Positions 9,031 through 16,647 of a stretch of 33,840 nucleotides of DNA are shown piece by piece; positions within the stretch are counted from its first letter, which is position 1; every line of letters starts with the position of its first letter. A program made the position numbers and the translations under genes. The notes beneath the pieces are model-generated. The model was given only the letters and a program-made list of their open reading frames with translations, ran no database searches and was not told the origin of the DNA. Source of the stretch: Candidatus Omnitrophota bacterium (GTDB lineage Bacteria; Omnitrophota; Gorgyraeia; Duberdicusellales; 4484-171); NCBI GenBank assembly GCA_028703535.1, contig JAQVMQ010000011.1, forward strand, positions 1 through 33,840. The letters are read 5' to 3'.

Positions 9031-9063
9031 TCAAACAAAGTCTCCTTGAAAAACGGCTTTTCG

Positions 9064-9717
9064 TTATCCCGCCTTCTCGTCTTTCTTATCCGCTTTTTCT
9101 TTTATAACTTTAGGTTCAGCTGCCGCAGCATTCTCATCCGCCTGCGGTGTTTCCGCTTCCTGCTTATGAAGCAATATAGTAACAACCGTATCTTCTTTAT
9201 TAGTCAAAACCTTAACGTCATCCGGGACAGCTATATTAGATACATGTAAAGAATGACCCGCGTCAAGATCAGTAACATCCAACGTAACTTTATCCGGAAT
9301 ATTAGTAGGTAATACTTCTATCTCTATCTCACGTAATACCTGCTCGACATCACCGCCTGCCTTAATACCTTTCGCCTCGCCAATCAAGACAACTGGTACA
9401 TGTACATGTATTTTCTCTGTCATTGATACACGCATAAAATCAATATGTATGATCTTGTCAGACACCGGATCATACTGCACATCCTTAATAATCGCAAAAA
9501 CCTTATCGGCTTCTTTGCCCGTATCAATATTGATAATAGCACTTTCAGAAAAATTAACATCACGCAAAACACGAAGCGCGTCCTTATCCAATATGATCAT
9601 GATATTTTCACCCTTGCCATAAACTACAGCAGGAACATCACCATTTTTGCGAATCTTTTTCGCCGCAGATTTACCTACAATTTCTTTTAGATTTACTTTG
9701 ACACTTACTGTTTCCAT
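9064..9717 (-). CDS. rplY: 50S ribosomal protein L25/general stress protein Ctc
   Basis: bL25 binds 5S rRNA. This is the long Ctc/TL5 type (217 residues). Residues 1-90 form the 5S-binding domain (AAKKIRKNGDVPAVVYGKGE, then DPVSDKIIHIDFMRV). Residues 95-185 form the beta-rich C-terminal domain (PDKVTLDVTDLDAGHSLHVS). The last 30 residues are a low-complexity Ala/Glu/Lys tail (NAAAAEPKVIKEKADKKDE) of unknown use, common in this protein family. It lies between prs and pth. Confidence 0.95.
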   Translation of the reverse strand: METVSVKVNLKEIVGKSAAKKIRKNGDVPAVVYGKGENIMIILDKDALRVLRDVNFSESAIINIDTGKEADKVFAIIKDVQYDPVSDKIIHIDFMRVSMTEKIHVHVPVVLIGEAKGIKAGGDVEQVLREIEIEVLPTNIPDKVTLDVTDLDAGHSLHVSNIAVPDDVKVLTNKEDTVVTILLHKQEAETPQADENAAAAEPKVIKEKADKKDEKAG

Positions 9718-9733
9718 AATAACCTCAACTTCC

Positions 9734-10684
9734 TTAAATTCTTATAGAATCGAATAACACACTAATAGATTTTTCAAATCTTATCCTTTTTATCGCTTCA
9801 GCCAAAAGCTTACCTACCGAAACAACCTTTATTTTCGGACTAACTTTTTCAGGAGATAACGGTATAGAATCAGTTATAATAAGCTGATCTATGTCAGACT
9901 GATTTATTTTCTTAACAGCATCAGAAGATAATATCCCATGCGTTATAGCAGCGAATATCTTTTTTGCGCCAAACTGTTTCAAAGCACGCGCAGCTTCAAC
10001 TAATGATCCGCCAGTTGCAACGATATCATCCACCATAATAACATTTTTGCCGTCTACTTCACCTAAAATATGCATAACATCCGTTGAATCAGGCGAATTA
10101 CGTCTTTTATCAACAATAGCAAGTCCCGCACCGAATTTTTTAGCATAGGACCTAGCCGTCTTGATACCGCCCACATCAGGCGAAACAATAACAAAATCGT
10201 CTATATTCAACTGTTTGTTTATATATTCAATAAAAATATCGATAGCATATAAATGATCAAGCGGTATATCAAAAAACCCCTGTATCTGTCCGGCATGCAA
10301 ATCCAACGTCAAAACTCTGTCAGCACCCGAGCCCGTAAGTAAATTAGCCACTAGTTTAGCCGTTATAGGCACACGCGGCCTGTCTTTTCTATCCTGGCGA
10401 GCATATCCATAATAAGGAATAACTGCCGTAACTCGTTTTGCAGATGCACGACGTAACGCATCAAGCATTATAAGCAACTCAACAAGATTTTCGTTAACAG
10501 GAGGACAAGTCGGCTGTATAAGAAATACATCTTTGCCCCGCACATTCTCATCTATTTCAACACGAACCTCCCCATCGCTAAAACGCTTAATCATTGTTTT
10601 AGCTTCTTTTAATCCTAAATGTTTGCATATCTCAACTGTAAGTTTAGGATTAGCGTTTCCGCCCATAACAACTATATTGTTCAT
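9734..10684 (-). CDS. prs: Ribose-phosphate pyrophosphokinase
   Basis: Prs makes PRPP from ribose-5-phosphate and ATP. PRPP feeds nucleotide, histidine (HisG is in this window) and tryptophan synthesis. The 316 residues are standard. Visible motifs are KRFSDGEVRVEIDENVRGKD, the Arg/Asp-rich PYYGYARQDRKDRPRVPI loop, the divalent-cation site VLTLDLHAGQIQGFFDIP, and the PRPP-binding loop VDDIVATGGSL (usually VDDMIDTAGT). The start is an ATG three bases after glmU, implying tight coupling. Confidence 0.97.
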   Translation of the reverse strand: MNNIVVMGGNANPKLTVEICKHLGLKEAKTMIKRFSDGEVRVEIDENVRGKDVFLIQPTCPPVNENLVELLIMLDALRRASAKRVTAVIPYYGYARQDRKDRPRVPITAKLVANLLTGSGADRVLTLDLHAGQIQGFFDIPLDHLYAIDIFIEYINKQLNIDDFVIVSPDVGGIKTARSYAKKFGAGLAIVDKRRNSPDSTDVMHILGEVDGKNVIMVDDIVATGGSLVEAARALKQFGAKKIFAAITHGILSSDAVKKINQSDIDQLIITDSIPLSPEKVSPKIKVVSVGKLLAEAIKRIRFEKSISVLFDSIRI

Positions 10685-10686
10685 TA

Positions 10687-11958
10687 CTACACCTTCCGTT
10701 TTTTACGTTTAGATATAATTTCCTTTGCCGGGACTCCTGCTACTACCTTGCCTTTATTAACAGGCTTCGTCACGACACTTCCCGCTCCGATAACTGCATT
10801 TTTCCCAACAACTGCAGGCGCAACTAAAGTACTATTGGAGCCGACAAAAGCATTTTCACTGATATTTGTCTTATGCTTCAAATATCCGTCATAATTAGCA
10901 ACAACAACACCAGCGCCGATATTAACATTCTTGGATATTCGCGTATCACCAATATACCCAAAATGTTTTGCTTTTACATCACTGTCAATACTACATCGGT
11001 TAACTTCGAGGAAGTTGCCAAGCTGTACATTATTTTTAATACATGTCCCGGACCTTACCCTCAAGAAAGGTCCAAGGGAACAATTGTCGCCAATTATAAC
11101 ATTCTTTTCTATAAAGGTAAAGGGATAAATTACAGTACCTTTACCTATTTTCGCAGTATCTGAGATATACGTATTTGAAGAATCAACCACCGTAACACCC
11201 TTTGAAAAAAGCGCATCAAAAACCCTTAACCGTGCTACTTTTTGGGCCTTTTGGAGCTCACACCGGTCATTTATACCCATAACTTCTTCATAATCCTTTA
11301 ATTTATAGGGTAAAATTCCTATTTTAGCCTTATTAAATATAGCAATTATGTCCGTCAAATAATACTCTTTCTTCTTATTATCATTATGTATTTTTTTTAT
11401 ATTATCCGAAAGATGCTTTCTATCAAAAAAATAAACCCCGCTGTTAATCTCATTTGTTCTGATATCTGACAATCTAAGTTCCCTTTTCTCCTTTATGGCT
11501 GAGACCATACCCTTCAGATCACGCATAACAACACCTAAATCATTAGGGGAAGAGCAATCTGCCGTGATAACAGAAGCTAAAACTTTTTTTGAATATACTT
11601 TTCTAATGAAATTTTTAAGAGTTTTTGATCTAAGCAACGGAACATCGGTACAAGTTATAAGCACCTTATCTTCTTTAACCTTGGGTAACGCAGCCTTAAC
11701 TGCCGAAGCCGTACCGGATATCTCTCTTTGATACACAAATTCAATATCTGGATATTCTTTACCTATACATTTTTCAACCTGCCGGCCTTTGTATCCCAAC
11801 ACAACAACAATACGCTTTATATCTGACACTTTTTTAAGATTTTTTATGACATGGATAACAAGAGGTTCGCCGCAAAGCAATTGAAGCGCCTTCGGTTTAT
11901 CAGAACGCATGCGTGTGCCGCGTCCAGCCGCTAGTATTATTGCACAAATTTTTTTCAT
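10687..11958 (-). CDS. glmU: Bifunctional N-acetylglucosamine-1-phosphate uridyltransferase / glucosamine-1-phosphate acetyltransferase
   Basis: GlmU makes UDP-GlcNAc, the shared precursor of peptidoglycan and lipid A, both of which are built by other genes in this window. The N-terminal pyrophosphorylase starts ILAAGRGTRMRSDKPKAL and includes SGTASAV and NEINSGVYFFD. The C-terminal beta-helix acetyltransferase carries LGPFLRVRSG, LGNFLEVNRC, KHFGYIGD and NIGAGVVVANYDG. At 423 residues it is a little shorter than the E. coli enzyme (456), but both domains are represented. The family VGNFVEIK appears as LGNFLEVN. GGAGAA precedes the ATG. It is the first gene after the intergenic stretch and probably leads the prs-rplY-pth group. 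Confidence 0.95.
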   Translation of the reverse strand: MKKICAIILAAGRGTRMRSDKPKALQLLCGEPLVIHVIKNLKKVSDIKRIVVVLGYKGRQVEKCIGKEYPDIEFVYQREISGTASAVKAALPKVKEDKVLITCTDVPLLRSKTLKNFIRKVYSKKVLASVITADCSSPNDLGVVMRDLKGMVSAIKEKRELRLSDIRTNEINSGVYFFDRKHLSDNIKKIHNDNKKKEYYLTDIIAIFNKAKIGILPYKLKDYEEVMGINDRCELQKAQKVARLRVFDALFSKGVTVVDSSNTYISDTAKIGKGTVIYPFTFIEKNVIIGDNCSLGPFLRVRSGTCIKNNVQLGNFLEVNRCSIDSDVKAKHFGYIGDTRISKNVNIGAGVVVANYDGYLKHKTNISENAFVGSNSTLVAPAVVGKNAVIGAGSVVTKPVNKGKVVAGVPAKEIISKRKKRKV

Positions 11959-11971
11959 AATTCTCCAGAAA

Positions 11972-12224
11972 CTAAATAATTTTACCAGAATTTATAAGAG
12001 TGGCAAGGATTTTAGCAATTTCCTGAATACCGGAGAAGCATATTCCCAATGGCCTGTGTTTCGCTTTTTTTACGCCATATTGGCAAATATGGATAATACT
12101 GCTCTGTTCAATTGATTTGACAAATAATAACTGCCTTGAGAAAATGATTCTTCATACCCGATATTTTTTCCGCCAAGTCTACAGCATTATTATATACATC
12201 AAGTTTCTCAAAAATAAATGCCAT
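11972..12224 (-). pseudogene. Broken four-helix-bundle (23S rRNA intervening-sequence, S23-type) protein gene
   Basis: Hand translation of this non-coding stretch gives pieces of the S23/four-helix-bundle family in order. Frame one starts at the ATG ending at 12224 and reads MAFIFEKLDVYNNAVDLAEK, then ISGMKNHFLKA. A frame shift leads to SYYLSNQLNRAVLSIFANMA, matching the family core of the type QLRRAAxSIxANIAEG, where a stop intervenes. Another frame then gives GIQEIAKILATLINSGKII and a stop at 11972-11974, resembling the usual C-terminal EEIAKMLSGLI helix. The intact family is about 120 residues, so about a third of the middle is deleted in addition to the frameshifts. It has no function as a protein. 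It lies between tRNA-Gln and glmU, in the same direction. Confidence 0.8.
11979..12006 (-). promoter_or_regulatory. glmU: Candidate promoter for glmU-prs-rplY-pth
   Basis: On the minus strand TTGCCA (12001-12006), a 16-bp spacer and TAAAAT (11979-11984) lie about 20 bp before the glmU start. The site falls in the 3' end of the S23-type gene remnant, so the match may be leftover coding sequence rather than a selected promoter. With the hairpin behind the upstream tRNA gene, it is still the best candidate for driving the downstream cluster. Confidence 0.4.
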
Positions 12225-12233
12225 ATCCCTTCA

Positions 12234-12313
12234 CTTGAAAATCGAAATTCGAAATTTGACCGCAATCGTTTTTTATTCTCTATTCTTATTTTCGATTCTC
12301 GATTATCGATTGC
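12234..12313 (-). repeat. TCGA-rich degenerate short repeat patch with 7-bp inverted ends
   Basis: Reading the minus strand, the patch is built of degenerate AATCGA/AATAGA-like units (AATCGATAATCGAGAATCGA and so on), then AAATTTCGAATTTCGATTTT. The larger part is bounded by GCAATCG (12307-12313) and CGATTGC (12262-12268), a perfect 7-bp inverted pair. It lies directly upstream of the S23-type gene remnant. It contains no gene and could be the leader or boundary of the insertion that brought that gene. Confidence 0.55.
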
Positions 12314-12316
12314 TCT

Positions 12317-12343
12317 GTATTTTTAGCTGAAAGCTAAAAATAC
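12317..12343 (-). terminator. Perfect 12-bp stem-loop at the 3' end of tRNA-Gln
   Basis: GTATTTTTAGCT and AGCTAAAAATAC form a perfect 12-bp stem with a 3-base loop. The stem begins at the discriminator base of the tRNA. No U-tract follows in the transcript, so it is not a textbook intrinsic terminator. It may be a processing or pausing structure for the tRNA 3' end, or a weak terminator. Confidence 0.45.
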
Positions 12344-12414
12344 TGCCCGGCCTAGACTCGAACTAGGGATGACTGGACCAAAACCAGTTGTGTTGCCAAT
12401 TACACCACCGGGCA
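12343..12414 (-). tRNA. tRNA-Gln (anticodon UUG)
   Basis: The minus strand folds into a full cloverleaf. The acceptor stem is TGCCCGG/CCGGGCA with discriminator G, and the D arm is GTG-loop-CAC. The anticodon stem is ACTGG/CCAGT around the loop TTTTGGT, giving anticodon TTG (reads CAA, Gln). The variable loop has four bases, and the T arm is CCTAG-TTCGAGT-CTAGG. The 3' CCA is not encoded. It starts about 20 bp after the spoVG stop, so it is probably co-transcribed with it. Confidence 0.95.
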
Positions 12415-12433
12415 GTATTTATAATATTTTTTT

Positions 12434-12871
12434 TTACTGTGCATCAAGCTCTTCTTGCCGATCTGCCAGTTTGACAGGCGATTTCCTTTGTATATCGCCT
12501 TCCGGGCTCTTCTCAGCATAATATGCCTCAAGAATTGTATTCTGCAGATAATCACGAAACTCTTGATTTATAGGATGTGCAAGATCCTGATGAGTTAATT
12601 GTTTAGTATTATTCTCATCTTTAACCTGTAACATCGGAAATTGTCCTCCGCAATGGTTGCAATACCGGCTGCCGATATCAACTTTTTTGCCACATTTCGA
12701 ACAAAATTGCTTTATCTTTCTTGCAGGCATAGCGATAAATAACCCGCTATTCCCGTCTACTACTTTTATGTTACGCACAACAAATGAATCATCAAATGTT
12801 ATAGTAGCATAGGCGCGGAGCCTTTTACCGTCTTTTTCTGTCAAAGAAATTCTAACCTCAGTAATGTCCAT
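12434..12871 (-). CDS. spoVG: SpoVG-family regulator with an inserted zinc ribbon
   Basis: SpoVG is a small DNA/RNA-binding regulator first known from Bacillus and conserved in many non-spore-formers. The normal SpoVG fold is split here. Residues 1-52 are the N-terminal half (VRISLTEKDGKRLRAYATIT, DDSFVVRNIKVVDGNSGLFI, AMPARK). Residues 97-118 resume with LAHPINQEFRDYLQNTILEA. Between them is an inserted segment of about 40 residues with C57-x2-C60 and C71-x2-C74 (CSKCGKK...YCNHCGG), a zinc-ribbon pattern. The tail (119-145) is acidic and Gln-rich. A strong AAGGAGG lies eight bases before the ATG. It is placed between ispE and tRNA-Gln. The SpoVG call is firm; the role of the ribbon is unknown. 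Confidence 0.9.
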   Translation of the reverse strand: MDITEVRISLTEKDGKRLRAYATITFDDSFVVRNIKVVDGNSGLFIAMPARKIKQFCSKCGKKVDIGSRYCNHCGGQFPMLQVKDENNTKQLTHQDLAHPINQEFRDYLQNTILEAYYAEKSPEGDIQRKSPVKLADRQEELDAQ

Positions 12872-12906
12872 GAATTATGCCTCCTTCTTAATCATAGACG
12901 CACCAG

Positions 12907-12934
12907 ATTATAAATTGTTATGCTTAGCTGTGTT
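12907..12934 (-). promoter_or_regulatory. spoVG: Possible spoVG promoter (good -10, poor -35)
   Basis: A perfect TATAAT (12907-12912, minus strand) lies 35 bp before the spoVG start. The hexamer 16 bp further upstream, AACACA, is a weak -35 match. The 142-bp gap after ispE is long for this tightly packed window, which supports a separate start of transcription. Confidence 0.35.
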
Positions 12935-12945
12935 CTCGTGCTTCT

Positions 12946-12974
12946 GAAATAATAGTTTGTTTTTCTATTATTTC
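12946..12974 (-). other. 10-bp perfect inverted repeat between ispE and spoVG
   Basis: GAAATAATAG and CTATTATTTC pair perfectly around a 9-base A-rich loop in the transcript. There is no U-tract after it. It may be a leader hairpin of spoVG or a weak stop for read-through from ispE. Confidence 0.35.
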
Positions 12975-13002
12975 CCTTTACTCCCTGCAAAAATATACCC
13001 AC

Positions 13003-13024
13003 ACACACTAATGCTAAAGTGTGT
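13003..13024 (-). terminator. Weak terminator-like hairpin over the ispE stop codon
   Basis: ACACACT and AGTGTGT pair around an 8-base loop that includes the ispE TAG. A short T5 run follows about nine bases downstream on the minus strand. The stem is short and the spacing poor, so termination would be partial at best. Confidence 0.25.
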
Positions 13025-13892
13025 TTACCCTAAATACACGATATCCAGGTGACAGCTTTCGCATAAAATCTCGAGGTATAGGAGATCGGCTTATGGTATA
13101 AATCGCACTACCACTACCGGTAACCTTAACTAACTCACCTGAACGCTCAAACACCTTGCGCAGCTCCCCCATAGGCACGCAAAGTGCTAACGCGCTGTCT
13201 TCAAGCGCATTATATATATTATTTTTTAAAAGAACTATGTCCCCATTGTATATCGCATGTCGAATTATATTAACATTTGACAAATGGTTTGTCAATTTAT
13301 CCGACACATTTTTATAAACATCGGCTGTGGAAAGTATTTCACCCGGCCAGACAAGAAAATGATAAAATTTCGCACCGTCAAACGGTTCTATCCGCTCACC
13401 ACGGCCCCTGACTACAGCATATTGAGTGTCTGCAATGAAAAAATTAACATCACTACCTAATCTACTGCCTAGCTGAAAAAGATCATCTTTACTATAATTC
13501 AGGGAAAACATCCGGTTTATGCCTGTTAATACGGCCGCAGCGTTAGACGATCCTCCGCCAAGCCCCGCGCCGACAGGTATATTTTTTGTTAGTTTTATTT
13601 TTATGCCGTCTTTTATCCCCGCTCTATCAAATATCAATTTCGCTGCCTTGACACAAAGGTTGTCATCTGTTTCAATTTCTTTTTGGGTACAAATAAATTC
13701 TATAGTATCAGAGTCCGTGCGGGACAACTCAATCTTATCGCACAGAGAAATACGTTCAAATATACTCTCAATCTCATGATAATGAGTTAATTTGCCTGTC
13801 ACAGGGTCTCTGTATTTACCTAAAATATTAAGATATAAATTTATTTTGGCAGGACTTAATAATTTTATTTTATTTCGATAATATCTTTTCAC
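13014..13892 (-). CDS. ispE: 4-diphosphocytidyl-2-C-methyl-D-erythritol kinase
   Basis: IspE phosphorylates CDP-methylerythritol in the non-mevalonate isoprenoid pathway, which supplies undecaprenyl carriers for the cell wall. It is a GHMP kinase of 292 residues. The start region is LLSPAKINLYLNILGKY, the ATP loop is IPVGAGLGGGSSNAAAVL, GSDVNFFI follows, and KVTGSGSAIYTI is near the C-terminus. The start is GTG, overlapping the end of the transketolase gene by 23 bp, with a weak ribosome site that suggests coupling. Placement before spoVG and tRNA-Gln resembles gene orders in several other phyla. Confidence 0.94.
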   Translation of the reverse strand: MKRYYRNKIKLLSPAKINLYLNILGKYRDPVTGKLTHYHEIESIFERISLCDKIELSRTDSDTIEFICTQKEIETDDNLCVKAAKLIFDRAGIKDGIKIKLTKNIPVGAGLGGGSSNAAAVLTGINRMFSLNYSKDDLFQLGSRLGSDVNFFIADTQYAVVRGRGERIEPFDGAKFYHFLVWPGEILSTADVYKNVSDKLTNHLSNVNIIRHAIYNGDIVLLKNNIYNALEDSALALCVPMGELRKVFERSGELVKVTGSGSAIYTISRSPIPRDFMRKLSPGYRVFRVNTL

Positions 13893-14799
13893 ACTTATTG
13901 ACTATTCCATCAGCCGTTAATCCGTAAAATTCCAGTAAACTATCCGGAGTACCCGATCTTCCGAATTCGTCATTTATACCCAACGGTTCAACAAATATAG
14001 GACATTCATTCGCTAAAATTTCACAGACAGAAGAATACAGACCACCCATAACCTGATGTTCTTCACACACAACCATTTTAGGACATTTTCCGGCTATAGA
14101 CACTATCAGCTCTTTATCAATAGGTTTGATAGTATGAATATTAATGACAGCGGCTGAGATCCCCTTACTTTGCAAAATATCCGCCGCCAATAATGCCTGC
14201 TCTACCATTACACCACAAGCAACAATAGCTATATCCTTTCCATCTTTCAATGCATATCCTTTTTTGAAAATGAAATCTTTCTTATCCTCAATTGTATTAA
14301 CTTTAGCCCTTCCAAGCCGTATATAAAACGGCCCGTCATTTTCATATGCGGCTATAACGGCAGATTTTGCTTCTTCAGAATCCGAAGGTACGATTATTTG
14401 CATATTAGGAATAGCCCGTAATATCGCTATATCCTCTAACGCCTGATGCGATGCCCCATCTTCACCTACCGTTATACCGGCATGTGTTGCGACGATTTTA
14501 ACATTCAGATTATTATAACAAACAGAATTACGTATCTGATCAAGAACACGGGCAGTCGCAAACATCGCAAACGTGGAAGCAAATACTATTTTTGACGAGG
14601 CTGCTAGTCCGGCAGCGGTCGCAATCATATTTTGCTCAGCAATACCTAGATTAAAAAACCTATCGGGAAACTCTGCGGCAAAAAGACTTGTACGGGTCGA
14701 CCCGGAAAGATCAGCATCCAAAACCACTACCCTTTTATCTTTCTTGCCAAGTTCAATCAATGTCCGTCCGTAAACATCCCTAGCATAATCTTTTGACAT
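13870..14799 (-). CDS. Transketolase, C-terminal subunit
   Basis: This is the second half of a split transketolase, carrying the pyrimidine-binding and C-terminal domains. Motifs are FFNLGIAEQNMIATAAGLA (with the Glu that activates thiamine diphosphate), THAGITVGEDGASHQALEDI and IVPSDSEEAKSAV. The C-terminal domain follows from about 180 (VCEEHQVMGGLYSSVCEI). The enzyme moves two-carbon units in the pentose phosphate pathway, giving ribose-5-phosphate and erythrose-4-phosphate. The 309-residue length matches stand-alone C-terminal subunits. It starts three bases after the N-terminal subunit gene, so the two are surely co-expressed. Confidence 0.94.
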   Translation of the reverse strand: MSKDYARDVYGRTLIELGKKDKRVVVLDADLSGSTRTSLFAAEFPDRFFNLGIAEQNMIATAAGLAASSKIVFASTFAMFATARVLDQIRNSVCYNNLNVKIVATHAGITVGEDGASHQALEDIAILRAIPNMQIIVPSDSEEAKSAVIAAYENDGPFYIRLGRAKVNTIEDKKDFIFKKGYALKDGKDIAIVACGVMVEQALLAADILQSKGISAAVINIHTIKPIDKELIVSIAGKCPKMVVCEEHQVMGGLYSSVCEILANECPIFVEPLGINDEFGRSGTPDSLLEFYGLTADGIVNKCEKILSK

Positions 14800-14801
14800 A
14801 A

Positions 14802-15617
14802 TTATTTCTCTAATTCTTTTAACGCTGTTGCTTCTTCTTCAGGAGTAGGTGCTACACCATGATATTTGAGCACCCCTTCCATAAAAGACACACCTTTACC
14901 CTTGACAGTACGCGCCAAAATAACAACAGGCTTATCTTTAATGTTTCTAGCAGAACTGAACGCGTCTAACAATTCTGCCACACTATGTCCATCACATTTA
15001 ATAACATGCCAACCGAACGCTAGCCATTTATCCGCAAGCGGTTCAACCCGCATCACTTCATCTGTCTTTCCATCTATCTGTAATCCATTACAATCAACTA
15101 TGCCACAAAGATTATCCGTATGATAATGCGCCGCAGCCATAGCTGCTTCCCAAATATTGCCTTCCTGCATTTCGCCATCACCCATTAGACAATATACACG
15201 GTAATCTTTTTTATCTATCTTGCCAGAGAGGGCCATACCCAAGGCAATCGATAGGCCATGGCCTAGCGAACCGCTTGAAACATTTATTCCCGGTATGCGT
15301 GATGTCGGATGCCCCTGCAAAAGTCCATTAATAGTACGCAATTTCCAAAGCTCCTCTTCCTTGAAATATCCGCACAAAGATAACGCGGCATAAAGAGCAG
15401 GGCAACCATGCCCTTTAGATAAATGAAATTTATCTCTATCGGTATTTGTCTGATCTTTTGCTGAATGGTTTAGTACTTCAAAATAAAGGCATGCTATTAT
15501 ATCCGCGCTGGATAAGGAACCGCCGGGATGCCCGCTCCCGCATTTCGCAAGCATTTTTATTATAAGTGTCCGTATTTGTATAGACTTTTCTTTTATAAAA
15601 TCAATTTTCGAATCCAT
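14802..15617 (-). CDS. Transketolase, N-terminal subunit
   Basis: This is the thiamine-diphosphate-binding half of a two-gene transketolase. Motifs are KCGSGHPGGSLSSADI, FHLSKGHGCPALYAAL and GSLGHGLSIALGMALSG. The ThDP motif is MGDGEMQEGNIWEAAMAAAH, ending about 12 residues later in VDCNGLQIDG. I place the start at the ATG ending at 15617 (MDSKIDFIKEK); reading can extend to a TTG at 15626. The gene overlaps the TPR gene stop by 17 bp. About 270 residues is normal for the split form. Confidence 0.94.
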   Translation of the reverse strand: MDSKIDFIKEKSIQIRTLIIKMLAKCGSGHPGGSLSSADIIACLYFEVLNHSAKDQTNTDRDKFHLSKGHGCPALYAALSLCGYFKEEELWKLRTINGLLQGHPTSRIPGINVSSGSLGHGLSIALGMALSGKIDKKDYRVYCLMGDGEMQEGNIWEAAMAAAHYHTDNLCGIVDCNGLQIDGKTDEVMRVEPLADKWLAFGWHVIKCDGHSVAELLDAFSSARNIKDKPVVILARTVKGKGVSFMEGVLKYHGVAPTPEEEATALKELEK

Positions 15618-16605
15618 ATTTCTCAATCTTTAGCTTTAATGCTTCACTTTCAGGAAAAAAAGAAAAGCCCTGTTGATAAAATTGTTTTGCTTTCTGTTGG
15701 TCACCTAATTTTAAATAAAGATCGCCTAAATGTTCATAAATTACAGGATCACGCTGTAATTCTATTGCTTTATTCAAATATATCTCAGCGTTAGGATAAT
15801 CTTTTTTCTGATAATAAAACCAGCCTAAACTATCAATATATGCAGCGTTGTCAGGCTCACCTTCTAACGCCTTATCTATCATTTTTTTGGCACGGTCAAG
15901 GTCCTTCCCGCGTTCAATATAAGTATACCCCAAACCGTTAAGTATATTTGGTGCGTCCGGAAATTTCAATAAAGCTTTCTCCCATACATCAACAGCTTTA
16001 TCTTCATTCCCCACGTCAAGATTAACGATCCCCGTCCAAAAAATAGCATCTATATTATCCGGGTCATTCTCAAGTATCTCGCTAAAAACTTTAAGTGCTT
16101 CGTGATATTTACCCGAATCGTAATATAAAAGTCCAAGTTCAGATAAAATATCCTTATTTGACGGGTATTTTTCACGCGATTTTTCCAAAAACGAAGTATA
16201 TTCTTTCTGGAAATCCGCATTCCGCTGAGTATACGCGTATATATATACAAGCTCCCAGTATGCCTCAAGTCTCTCCGGATCTATTTTTTTAGCTTTTTTA
16301 AGCTGTAATATGGCGTTCTCCGTATCACCAAGCATTATATATACAGAAGCTAGTTGAAGCCTCACATAATACGAGTTGGGATCAGATTTAGCCAGATCGT
16401 TAAAGCTATCTATAGCCCGGCGATAATCACCGTCTAAACACAATTTAATACCTTTTAAATATTTAGCGTAAAAAATTGCGTTCTTGTCTCTTGTACCGGC
16501 ATACAAACTCAAAGAGCATACAAAGAAAAAACATATACATATAGCGAAATATTTTTTCCGGTAAATATACGTAAAAAATTTATCAATAATAGATTTAACT
16601 TTCAC
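15601..16605 (-). CDS. Exported or membrane-anchored TPR protein
   Basis: A signal-like segment (YFAICICFFFVCSLSLYAG) follows a Lys/Arg-rich N-terminus. The rest is tetratricopeptide repeats, for example LKGIKLCLDGDYRRAIDSFN, LQLASVYIMLGDTENAILQL, LGLLYYDSGKYHEALKVFSE, NGLGYTYIERGKDLDRA, DSLGWFYYQKKDYPNAEIYL and LGDLYLKLGDQQKAKQFYQ. Such proteins act as scaffolds on the outer face of the inner membrane. The start is uncertain because there is no ATG near the N-terminus. A GTG ending at 16605 gives a compact signal peptide; a TTG ending at 16644 is the other option. Neither has a ribosome-binding site. The specific partner is unknown. Confidence 0.8.
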   Translation of the reverse strand: MKVKSIIDKFFTYIYRKKYFAICICFFFVCSLSLYAGTRDKNAIFYAKYLKGIKLCLDGDYRRAIDSFNDLAKSDPNSYYVRLQLASVYIMLGDTENAILQLKKAKKIDPERLEAYWELVYIYAYTQRNADFQKEYTSFLEKSREKYPSNKDILSELGLLYYDSGKYHEALKVFSEILENDPDNIDAIFWTGIVNLDVGNEDKAVDVWEKALLKFPDAPNILNGLGYTYIERGKDLDRAKKMIDKALEGEPDNAAYIDSLGWFYYQKKDYPNAEIYLNKAIELQRDPVIYEHLGDLYLKLGDQQKAKQFYQQGFSFFPESEALKLKIEKYGFEN

Positions 16606-16647
16606 GTTAAATATTATATCCAAACAAATTGTAAATGCACACAAAAA

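Noticed and set aside
12117..12326. Plus-strand open frame over the gap between glmU and tRNA-Gln
   Set aside because: Its peptide is low-complexity, has no family resemblance, and runs antisense to the S23-type gene fragments and repeat patch that explain the sequence better.
12877..12897. Six-codon mini-ORF (MIKKEA) just before spoVG
   Set aside because: It only reads through the strong AAGGAGG of spoVG; no repeated codons or hairpin pair suggest attenuation, so chance is likely.
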